A stretch of DNA of 64,000 nt from Embiotoca jacksoni (Eukaryota; Chordata; Actinopteri; Embiotocidae). The notes beneath the pieces were generated by a model. The model did no database searches. It saw only the letters and a list, made by a program, of their open reading frames with translations, and had not been told where the DNA came from. Below, in pieces: positions 10,416 through 20,837 of the stretch. The stretch lies in assembly GCA_022577435.1 (NCBI GenBank), contig JAKOON010000026.1, positions 3,736,313 through 3,800,312 on the forward strand, in the 5' to 3' direction. A program made the translations under genes and the position numbers. Numbering within the stretch: the first letter of the stretch is position 1; each line of letters opens with the position of its first letter.

Positions 10416-12661
10416 TAAAAAGGCAAAAACAAAAACTCTCTCCTTTTTTTTTTTTTTAACTCCTGAAGTGAACCAGTTCACTAAAAATAGCTGATAGTTT
10501 CATTTCATCCTGTCACTGCTCTCGCCTGAAGGGAAGGAAGGTGTCTTTTCATTTTACGTCAGTGTCAAAAGTGGATTGACTGAAACACATTATCCTCCAT
10601 CACCGTTTATTTGCAGGACAATGGCTGGAGTTAAAGGGCTCCCGTTTTAGCAGTGGTGCATGTCAGGGTTATTGCCAAGAAAGTGGTATTTGTCTTTGGC
10701 GGGCAGATCAAATTTCTCACGGGTGACTCAAAACAATTTTGGTATCAAGAATTTTCAGATTTACCCAAATGGTTTGTGTAGACGGTATTTATCTAGATGT
10801 CCACCAATCTGATACGACACAATTACTACCTTACTTTATTAGAGGTGGTTCATAAACAGACATGTAAAATCGCTGCACGTTTTCCCTCCTGTAAATCTCG
10901 CTAACACTCCAGCCTCCACACGCATTAGTATTCATGAAGTCATAGAATTTTTGCATGCAATATAGCAAACATTAGGGCTCTGTTTGCTCTATAGTTATTA
11001 TGATAAGGTGATATGCATTTTCAGGATGTGCTCCAAAGGTTTGTGTGCTCACAGCCAGTCTGTCGAGTTTATGTGCACAGTTGTTCATTAGCATTTTAGG
11101 AACAGATTGATACAGCTGAATTTTAAAACATGTTAACATTATTCCATGTTTTTTTTTATTATTTTTTTAAGTAATTTAAATTAGTATATTTTGTTTTTAC
11201 TTGTGAATTGATGTGTACTGGAGCTGTTGTTGAAAGCTAAAGAGATGACTGTTGTAAGGCCGGTTTATTCTTTAAAAAGTACTCTCAACAAAAACTCTAT
11301 TTAAAGTTAACTTCAAAGGCAGATGAGAAATATCTCCATGAGAACTATGCTAGATGTCAACAAGGTCAGAGTCACTTTCGCAAATATGTTGATAGTCATT
11401 TGCCAAGTAGATAGTCAAACTTTCCCTGTAATATGCAGCAATTTATCATTAAATGTGCATCTCTTGTTTTCAGGAGAATATCCTCTTTGTTCTTCATTAA
11501 TAGGTAATTTGAATGTTAAGGTATGGAGCAGACAGTTTACAAAATAATAGAAAACAAGTGCGACGTATGATTGGATGTGATTTAAACACTTACCAAGCAA
11601 TATTTCTTAGTGTCTAAAAAAAACAAAGCAATACTCCCAGACTCGCTGCGATGTAAAAGGGTTGGTAGTACTGCAGATCCCACTGTGAATCAATATTTTG
11701 TTTTTGCATTATTTCTAATTACACTATCCACTAAAAGTAATATTGGACCTAACTAATCAGTGATTTGATCATCTTGGAAAACCCAACCGACCTAACAGCA
11801 GTTCTCCAACCAGACTTTTGAGCGCAGATTTAAGGTGTTATGGGATACGCGTTAACTCTCACTGTGAAGCCCATGTGCCTCTGCTGATGTCATTGCAATT
11901 GCTTTCCTATATGCAGCCATAAGAACCTTAACAACTGTTATTATACAGTCTCTGCTCTGCTGTTGCTGTCAGCTTGGACTTTTTTCTGCAGCCTGACATA
12001 TGAAGACTGATTAATACAGCTTTAAATTCCGGCCCATCACACTCACTCACAATATAAAATACTGCACGCTGCCTCCAGTTTGTCTAACCCGATCGCTTTC
12101 TGTACTAAATGCCACACTTCAGATTCATGATAACATATTTCTAACAACCTCCATTTTGACTTTTTAACCACCTCAACACGACGAGGATCCGTGCAACAAG
12201 AGTGACTGCCTGAACGACTGCAGCTGCTTGATTTATAATGCCCCATTTCAAATGAACATGTCTAAGCAAAAGCTTCCCTTTTTCAGGGGATGAATTTGAT
12301 ATCAGTGGCAGCAAGTTCCTTGATATGGAAGATTTTAATGAATGCAAACACTTGGAACAACATGGCTGTCATTGCCAGCTGATAACAATTTGATAGGCTT
12401 TATTCTATCCAGACTGTTTATATTAGGGATGTGCTGAGCTCTGTGTTTCAACTTATGTTTACCCCGTGATCTCGTTGAGCGAGTGTCCTTTTAGTGGAAG
12501 GGACGGCCTTAAATCTATCCACCAGGAATTAGCTGGATAATGTGAAACAGAGGAGTGAGAGCGAGAAAATGATCCCGAGAGAAAGACACTGAAATTTCCA
12601 TTTGAATAGACCGGAGTGTCTTTGTGGCGGTATGTCGTTCCCTCTCAGCCATGCAGGAGGT
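10416..12661. other. Unique stretch, no gene
   Basis: A poly-T run lies at about 10446-10457. The rest is mixed, AT-rich, repeat-poor sequence. Frames of 60-75 codons at 11323-11600 and 12043-12347 occur on both strands and overlap, as expected by chance. Confidence 0.4.
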
Positions 12662-12700
12662 GATTAGGATTCATGAATGTTCAACGTAAATATCCTAATC
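12662..12700. promoter_or_regulatory. 9-bp inverted repeat carrying paired GATTA cores
   Basis: GATTAGGAT (12662-12670) and ATCCTAATC (12692-12700) are perfect inverted copies separated by 21 bases. Each contains a GATTA/TAATC homeodomain-type core. The surrounding 12480-12760 is unique DNA. Protein binding is inference. Confidence 0.35.
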
Positions 12701-15354
12701 TTTAATCGTCGACGCATTTCAGTTATTTTTAGTCTCGGATCTCTCATTTTTAACCGACGCACAACCATGCGGAAACATATTTAACCTTCAGGTGCTTCCA
12801 ATTTACCTTCTACGTTGATGGCGCCACAGTAATTATAACCCTTTAGTGGGGTTCCAAAAGCGAAACAATTTTAAGGCTTAATATCCACCGAAACCCCTTC
12901 GTCAGAACGGAGCTCGAGGCTAACACTAATGGAAGGTCTGGCAGAGCAGCGAGGCGCACCTTTGATAAATGGCCGACTATATTGTCCTTTAAATTTGCTG
13001 CCCTCTTTTTTTACAGTACACAATAAATTATGATCTGTGTTGGAACCTCTCTTGTAAATTAAAACACATACTCAGAAAAAGCCAGAGGAGATTTTTTTAC
13101 CTCGGTTGTTGTCCACCGGAGCGTTCCAACTATTGATTGGGACGGAAAAATAGCAGTGGCAGCCGAGCATCTGCTCAAAGCTCGGCGTCCCAGTAAGCCC
13201 CATAAAGACGGTTCTCTCTGTGTTGTTGTTGTTGTTTTTTTTTTGTTTTTTTTTTACTTCCATTATCAGAGACTGAAGTTCTGTGTCAGCTCTCTATGCG
13301 AGGCAGGACACTGGCCTTAGCAACAGGTGCCTCTTACTGTGGCTGCACCGCTGCAATTTGGACATGGAGTAGATGCCTGCAGTGATGGATGTATTGTGTC
13401 TATTGTATTCCATAACATTGTCCTGGAGACCTAATTTGCCTCCGACAGCATGCCTCAGAGGGAGAGCGGTAATTCCAGCCGCTGGCACCCAGGCTGATAA
13501 CAAAAACCCAAATGCTGCTTTCAGCTTCAGACTTCAGGTAATTCCATGATTTTTTTAAAAAACTTTTCTTTCCAGGTTTTGCCGTTATAACGGCGACATT
13601 ATACGACAACCAAACATAACCTTGAACAGGGTTCCAGTTCATTTTTACCTTAGGTGTTCTGTCTCACTGCAGACTGTGGTGTGTCATGAGTAGCGTATAT
13701 AGAAAAGTGTTTTGCTCGAGACCGTTTGCTGTCCTTGCTTTGAGGCCAACGCTTCACCGTTTCCTTGGCGTTTCTGACTTACTTTATCTCACCTTAATTT
13801 ATTTATTTATCATTTTCAAACCATTTGAAATAACCTTCACTTCCTTTTCCATAAACATTTATCAACAGATATGTGTTTGGCAATTAATATGTATCTTCCT
13901 GTGGGCCTGCATAAGTGATGCATTAAACAGATAATGAATGAAAACATAGAAAAGGACAGTTTTAATGATAACAACTGTGTCTTACTGGGAGTATTGTGTT
14001 CCCATAATGTCTTACGAACTCATATAGTGGAAACCTCACCTCATGTCGTAATAAAAGCTACATCTGTTTTGAGTATACAACGTATTCGCCGCCTGTCCCT
14101 GAACGTGTTCCTGAACGTACGTGGAAACGAGAAGAAAGATGGGGAGTGATAAAAAGCAAACACACGCGTGTATTACCTCCAGGTTATTCTGTTGTATCGG
14201 TAGCTTTGTGTTGTTTTTCTGCCTTTTTAATTCAGGTCTAGCCTTGGGGAAGATTCCGCTGTGGGCGTGTTTGGCCAACTTAACCATCTCTGACTGGTTC
14301 ACCGGGGTGGCAATTAACCTTTCTTCTCACAGGGGTCGTACACAACAAAACACACAAACATATGAAAGCGTGCGCGCGCAGAAAATAACCCTGGATACAG
14401 GGCCTGCTGGGATACATTCATTACTTTTGCCCCGTTCTTCTCATGGACATTGCAGTGTCATCCCATACTGCATTATGTTGAGTTCAGGGTTATTATGAAG
14501 CTGCGTTTATCAGCAGATTATGCTAAACGGACAGAAGGTTGGATATGGATGCGTTTCATGGTGTGTTAAACTCTAAAACTGTGCTTTGAGCAAAGGCTTA
14601 ATTGTCAGATGGGACACAGGACGACTGTAAGGATTCTTTTTGTTTCCTCGGGGTGTTGAGTTTTGTGCACATTTTATCGCCTGTAAGTGGTCCGGTATTA
14701 AGTAAAAGACAAACTGTAGGCTCTTTAATGCAAAACCTTGCCGACTAATTCTAAACTGCTCTTGAAGGAGAAACAAACCACCCTCAAAAGGATTTTCTGC
14801 AGTGTTCATTGTTGCCAATAGCAACCATCTGCATTTCAAAAACATTAGATGTTTCTTTGTAGAAATTTTGATCTATTTTCATTTATTGTTTCACTGGTGC
14901 GCAGACTGACGGGCTTTTTTGTTTTGTTTTTTTACATGTGGAAGCCGTCGGCTTGGCAGGAACCTCTCCCTTCGACGAATTCTGCATTTGGAAAACAAAT
15001 CTGTTGCTTGTAACAAATTAGGGAACTTGTTATTCAAAAAACAGCAATGTCAACAAAGCAGTCGCGTACTGCAGAAAACGGTCTGACAACATTCATTTAG
15101 TGGTATAAAGGGGTGGATAAAATGATGTGAAAAACTATTCTTACATGTGTTCGATGTGCAAATGTGCAGCTGCCATGTGTTGACAGACATCAAAAGAAAG
15201 GAGGGATTTTCTCAGCAGTTCTCTTTTTTTTATTGACGCAGTGAGGAGGGCTTTGTAACAACAGTTCGCTTATATGACTTCACATGTAGAGAGCCAAAAC
15301 TATATTACAACAATTACATCATTCTTTTTTAATTTTTTTTTTTTTTATTAAAGT
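12701..15354. other. Unique stretch, no gene
   Basis: Frames at 13686-13934, 13934-14149, 14036-14302 and 14121-14498 crowd together on both strands and none resembles a known protein. The block 13300-13500 is repeat-free with mixed composition and may be regulatory. Homopolymer T runs occur at about 13226-13252 and 15335-15347. Confidence 0.4.
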
Positions 15355-15445
15355 AAGCCCTCTAACGCTGTTGTCCTGATACCGTCATTTTGGTAGTCGG
15401 TACCAATACCGCTTAAAATCCATGATTTTTGATGCCAATTTTGAT
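15355..15445 (+). repeat. Possible dispersed repeat fragment (K)
   Basis: 'ctgataccgtcattttggta', 'cggtaccaataccg' and 'gatgccaattttgatatc' resemble part of a fish dispersed repeat I recall only vaguely. Low confidence, and the boundaries are guesses. Confidence 0.25.
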
Positions 15446-17399
15446 ATCACTCAATCAAACATGCTGCGTGAGAGAACTCACTCAACATGTGCTGGCAGCA
15501 TTTCAACCGTGGTACCCCGACAGGACATCACACACAAGTAAATCTGTTGATCAGAACGAGAAGACCACGTACAGGACTCTAGTATCAACTCAAAACTCAA
15601 CAAGTAATCTATCAATTAAATGGAATGAATGAAAATAAATCCATATATTTACTTTGCATTCCCACCACAACATGGACTGCCTCAAGCTAAAAGATCAGAT
15701 TCCTCTCCTCACTACTTCTCTCCTGAGTCTCCATAAAGGCCAGCCTTTCGACTCAACGCCGCCACATCCACTCCAACGTTTTCTGTCCGCAAAATTAAAG
15801 ATTTCCATTAAGTTAAAACTTCCACTCTCCAGTGGGCTCCTGCACCGATAGATAGGCATTAAGGACACAGGTTCAGGGCGGGCCCTCAAACAACGTGGTC
15901 GGCTGTGCCCCCCCCCCCTCCCCCCCCCTCTCTGGAATATAACAAGGCCAGACTGCACTGCCAGCTGCACATGCCGAGTCTGGAAAAAACATTTACGGAG
16001 GAATTTCAGATCACATGCCAGTCGAGTATAGAAGTAACATTCCATGGAAAAAGCCCAAATGAACTTGGCAGGAACTGAGTCCATATGACAGAGTCAGCGG
16101 CTGCTGGTAAATGTTCCTTTTTCTTCTTTGTCTTTTAGTGACATCGATTTTAAAAAGTGGATTTAAATGGTCATATATTCCACAGAAGTTTGTCCACAGC
16201 GCAGGTAATGGGCGGTAAATTATATCTTTCATGCTATAATAACCACAACCTCTTTTTCCTTACCTTTTTCCTCTACAGAAAAGCAAGCAACCATAAAATT
16301 TCGCACTAACCTCCCCTCAGTGGGACGTGAAGTCTAGACTGCCTAAGCAGGTGGTCAAGGCTTTGTTTGACAGTCGCTGAGAATATTTGAGGTCTGTCAA
16401 TCAGCTCCAGCATCAACGTGTGGAATCCTCTGGCGGTAGTGATTGATTCGGAGGTCTATCTCATCAAAGACCTCTGAGTGTTTTCTTCTCGCGGAGCCAT
16501 GGCTTATAAACCGTCACGAATCCCTTAAAATTGTTTTTCTCTGCACCATCAGATAGAGAGAGACTGGGGTTTTGTTTGCCATTACATTTTAATAAGACAG
16601 ATGAGAGAGAGAGAGAGAGGAGGGAGAGTGTTTTCGAGGGGAAAATAAATAATCAGAGACTCTGGCTGACTCGGGGCCATATTGCGAATGAATCAATTGA
16701 CTATTAGAGCCTGAAGCCAGGCATGAAAATGCATCTATCTAGAGCTAAGAGATATAGAGGTCAGAGATGACACCGGAGAGATGTGTGCTCCAGTCAGATC
16801 TGTGGCGATACTGTTGTCATGTCTCTTCTGGAAGAGTGGCGCTTTTGTTCTTAATGGCGCAATACGTCAAAATGGACATAACTGTCAACCACCCACCACG
16901 GCCACGACTGCCGATGTTTCATCGCTATTGCATCACAGAGAAAACACATTCACAAGCATTTAGCTTGCATATCTGAATATAATATGGCATCAACTGCAGT
17001 CTCTCAGCAGTGCGTGCAGATTTTCCAATTTACATCATTCCCTTTTCTGTGTTGAGAATAAACAGGAAAATAAAAATCCCAGCAACAGAAGGATTGCATA
17101 AAAAAAACATGACGGCTGGCTTACCGGAGTCGTTAAATTCCACCTGTTTCTTTCCCCACCAAATTCCTTTTGAAGGTTACATAAATGTTTTTTTAAAGTT
17201 CTGGATATGCTTTGTGTGCTTAATTTATTCTTTAAACAGTGAGTAATATTTTCTGAAGGCACTGACAAATCATATCAGCCTGCTTACGTCTGAATTTGGT
17301 TTAGGTCGACAATTGAAACCATCAATGATTGATGGGGGCAAATAAAGAAGCAGTGAACACTGACCAATTACATTTTTTCCTACTTAAGACTCCAGACTC
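15446..17399. other. Unique stretch, possible regulatory DNA
   Basis: It contains an interrupted C tract at 15908-15928 and a GA run at 16603-16620. An acceptor-like pyrimidine tract ends in 'ctctacag' at about 16279 with no open exon after it. Blocks 16340-16530 and 16640-16770 are unique and mixed, plausible but unproven conserved elements. Confidence 0.35.
16603..16620. repeat. (GA)n microsatellite
   Basis: A short perfect GA run followed by purine-rich sequence. Confidence 0.9.
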
Positions 17400-17731
17400 G
17401 GGTTGGCCGACATGGACGAAATCAAATATCACCATATTTTTCCCCTTAATACCGATATTTCTGTAATATTGTAGGAATGGTGCTTTCACAAAATATTAAC
17501 ACGATGAAATTTTTGATAGATAATCATGAGTAATGTGATTATAATGGTTGGGGGGGGGGGGGTGAATACTAGAACAGCCTTGTAAATGGAAGAAATTACA
17601 TCACTTTACTGAAATGCATCGTTTAAAGCCAGGAAAAGACAACATTTATGTCATATCATGGTGTTACGAAGCTCCAAAATCTAAGCCGATATCTAGTTTC
17701 ATATCATGATATTGATATAACCTGACTCCCA
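17400..17731 (+). repeat. Dispersed teleost repeat D, probably a non-autonomous DNA element
   Basis: This is a diverged but near full-length copy of a repeat recognised from memory: 'acatggacgaaatcaaatat' at the start, 'gctttcacaaaatatt', 'gatagataatcatgagtaat', 'aggaaaagacaacatttatg', and 'gatatctagtttcatatcat' near the end. In better copies that I recall, the ends form inverted repeats around a 'gggctgggcgatat' core. Here they are degraded ('ggttggccgacatgg'). No transposase frame is present. A poly-G run at 17550-17562 interrupts it. Confidence 0.7.
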
Positions 17732-17761
17732 ACGGACATATGGCAAGTCTAATATTCCTTT

Positions 17762-17893
17762 TCCTCACAGCTCTGTTTTTTGGTCTTAACCGACTCCCGA
17801 AGGAAACATCTGGCTCTTTAGTGGCTGAGTACGCCACCATGTTCTCCCACTAGTCTCTAACTCTGCTGGTCTGCTGTTCGGTGGGTAACACAA
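17762..17893 (+). repeat. Dispersed teleost repeat E, fragment
   Basis: 'acatctggctctttagtggc', 'tctctaactctgctggtctg' and 'ctgctgttcggtggg' match, with drift, another remembered percomorph repeat. It follows repeat D after ~30 bases. Confidence 0.5.
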
Positions 17894-18685
17894 ACATTTT
17901 CAATGGAAAAATGTCCTCATTACATTGATTAAAAAAAGAAAGAAAAAAGATGCAGTTCAAAAGGCAATACATTAATATGAATTAAATTTCGAGGAGACAT
18001 GGTTGCAAACAGGTGCTCACATCGTTAGGTAGTCAGACGTCAACAAACGCCAGAGATGGCCGCTCAGATCTTCCAACGTCTTTGACAGATGCCACACATT
18101 AGGACCGTTCATTACCATTCATCATCCCTGTGTCACCAGTAATTACTCCATTTGAAGCCACCAGCCCTGGTCAACCCAGTAATGAAGGTTAATGTGCTCG
18201 GCAGTCATCATTCTTCTGCCCGCATTGTCGCAGCAACAATCACAATCTCCACCAACAACACACGTGCGCTCTCGGGCCTTTCACTGAAGCCGAGCCATTA
18301 TTGTGCCACCGCCGCCTCTCATCTCACGAAACAATGAATTGCCAGACAATGCCGTAGCCACCCTTCCGTAATGACACGCCGCAGTATTGCCGAGTGACCG
18401 AGAGGCGAAGCAAAAATATCTTTCTAAAACATAAAGGCTTTTCTAAAGGAATGGAAAAAGAGCTCATTTACATTTCACTCCACGCACTGGAATCCCGGAG
18501 ATAATCCCGCGGTGAGACTCACGGGGACGGCTGTATACATCGACCGCACCGACTTCAAAGGTGATTTGAAACATAATAGAGATGGAAGGTGGCCAAACAT
18601 ATGTAACAGTTTAAAGTGGGCAGGTCTGAAAAGCCTTGGGTCGGTGAGGTTCGATTACACGTTGGTTGTGAATTTTTGTAAATGT
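17894..18685. other. Unique stretch, possible regulatory DNA
   Basis: The block 18050-18420 has even composition, no tandem repeats and several ATTA/TAAT cores. A 61-codon frame inside it has no recognisable product. It would be a good place to test for cross-species conservation. Confidence 0.3.

Positions 18686-18720
<35 letters not shown>
18686..18720. repeat. (TTG)n microsatellite
   Basis: About 11-12 perfect copies. It gives rise to a Leu run on the plus strand and an Asn run on the minus strand in spurious frames. Confidence 0.95.
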
Positions 18721-20700
18721 CAGAACAGAACGTAACGTGTTGTCCTCGTCTTTCTTTTGCTGTTTAATGGCGAGTGTTGCCAAACAGCTTTTGGGTGCAT
18801 CGTTGCCACCTTGTGGCAGCAGTAAAGCATTACTATCAAGCGCCGCAAAAAACAAGGAGAAACATGGTGAGACAGGAGCAACATAAACCGATTGTTATTT
18901 ATTTTTCCGTGACTATTTAAAAAAAACAAAAAAAAAACTGGATTCATCACTAACCATCAACATCAACAAATGGCTTGTTTATATTATAAATATTGAAGTG
19001 CTACAACACCAAAAAAAACAGCTTATCTTCTCTTTTTTTTTTTTTGGTAAATCATAACCTGACAAATACCAGGCATTTCTGAACACTATCAGATCATGAA
19101 GCCGGTGACACTGTTGGGAAACATACTGTAAAGCCGTGTTTTCCCCCCTGCTGACAGGATCCCACTATGAATGAATCTGTGTTTTCAAACATTTGTATGG
19201 CTGGCCCAGTGGCCATTTCCTGTTTGTGTGTTTTTTTTTGTTGTGTTTTTGTTGTTATCTGTAACAAGTGAAGCATTTGTCAACAGACACAGCCCATCGC
19301 CTTGTCTGGGTGGCTGAGGGGGAAGATAAAGCGCCGCCGAGGCAGACTCTGCCCTTCTGACAGGAGGCGAGAATAGAGGAATAGGAGCATCCTGTTTGAT
19401 CTCCGAGGAGAGAGGACGCTTCACACTGCTGGCTATAGTTCTGCATACTGAGTCTGATAAGAGCGTAGTGTGTGTGTCCGCGTTGTACACAGCCGAGTGG
19501 CGCACCGCTGACTGAATTCAAAAGTTAGACTTCGACCTTTACTGGCCTTTGAAGCACCAGTATGTTCAGACTGAAATTACCGGGGTACAGAACTTCTGTA
19601 TAAATACTGAACGATCTTGCGTTTGATCTTTTTAATTCTGCAACCTAAAATTCTCAATTTTAACAACTTGTTTTTATTCTTTTTATGTTTCAAATTAGTC
19701 ACAACTTCGCACACCATCCTCTCAGAGCAGTTGGTCGCCAACCCCCCCCCCCCTCCCACACCCGAGATCTACTTCGACGAAATGAAAGCGTCTGACATCT
19801 ACTCATGTTTAGCAACATTTTTTTTCCACATAGCTGAGCTCCACCAAACCGGCTGAATAAGCTTCTTTAATGTAAACGATTACAAACTGATACTCGTCAC
19901 ACGCATTTTGTATTACAACAGCTTAAATTCAACAACGCGTGCATGCCCCCCCCCCCCCCCCCCCCACTGTATGCAGCTCGTTAGTCGTTGGCATTAACCG
20001 TGTTGTTCTTTTGGACAGATTAAAACAAAATGAGCTTAAAAGGATCACCAAATATACGATGGCAGCCCACCCGACTGAGTCTACGAATGGGAAGCACCGC
20101 ATGTTGTTCGAACCTCCCGCCGGTAGATCGCGTTCTACTGGCTGGAGTTCCTCTGTCCCAGAGCATGCTGGGACTGTCCCGGTCGTGGCGGTGCCGTTGG
20201 AAGATGAGCACCTACTAGAGATGACTCCGAAAGAAACCTCTGGCCGGTCCGCTTTCTCGGTTCAAGCAGTGAGTGAGCGTCCACACCCACAAACATCAGA
20301 AACTCAGGACTCTTCACGGTGTTTCAACACCAGCCTCGAGCTTTGAGTTAAAATCAGCACAAGTATGTCGGCACCAGTTTTTTTTTGCCTTGTAGTTATT
20401 CTATTCATCATACTGATTTTAATTATCTCGCACTGATGGCCTTTTATGTTTTGTGCTGTTTTTTCGAGGTGCATTTGCTGTTTTTGTGGGTGTTTCGCCG
20501 TTGTTGTCTTTCGTGTAGCTGCCCAGGGACAACAGATGCAATTAGCTACAAGCTAACTCCGGTGCAATTACTTTTAATTATGCACCGCTCCCGCAAACAT
20601 AAACAACAAAATAAAACAAATTCTTGGAAGACTCTCCGACATTAAGACACTCCGTTATTTCTTTTGGATAATGAAAGTTTCTTGCTCTCCCATCTTTTTT
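18721..20700. other. Unique stretch with poly-C tracts, no gene
   Basis: C runs lie at 19742-19753 and 19946-19965 and T runs at about 19033-19045 and 19231-19239. The 135-codon frame 19939-20346 starts inside the longer C tract (poly-Pro) and lacks any known domain. Confidence 0.4.
19946..19965. repeat. Poly-C tract, 20 nt
   Basis: Uninterrupted C run flanked by unique sequence. Confidence 0.9.
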
Positions 20701-20706
20701 TTACAG

Positions 20707-20837
20707 ATATAAAAGGCTCCATTGAGGCTTTAAATGAAGGTTTAATTCGCAAATATATGATGAAGGGGAATAAAACATGCTCGTGAGGTTCTGATTCCAT
20801 CACAGATTGAAGATGATGCAACAAGTCTGACAATAAG
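20707..20837 (+). other. Candidate orphan exon or core promoter site
   Basis: A pyrimidine tract ending in 'ttttttttacag' (to 20706) and an exact donor consensus AAG|GTAAGT (junction 20837/20838) bracket 131 bases. No frame is open throughout: the best runs 25 codons from 20709 before TGA, or could end at a weaker donor GTGAGG at 20783. The same start also holds a perfect TATAAAAGG (20708-20716). It could be a non-coding RNA exon, a TATA promoter or coincidence. Confidence 0.2.

Noticed and set aside
10200..10418. 72-codon frame
   Set aside because: Lies entirely within dispersed repeat C.
16262..16279. Strong splice-acceptor-like tract
   Set aside because: No open exon or donor follows within a reasonable distance.
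19939..20346. 135-codon frame
   Set aside because: Starts in a poly-C tract; no domain and overlapped by frames on the other strand.
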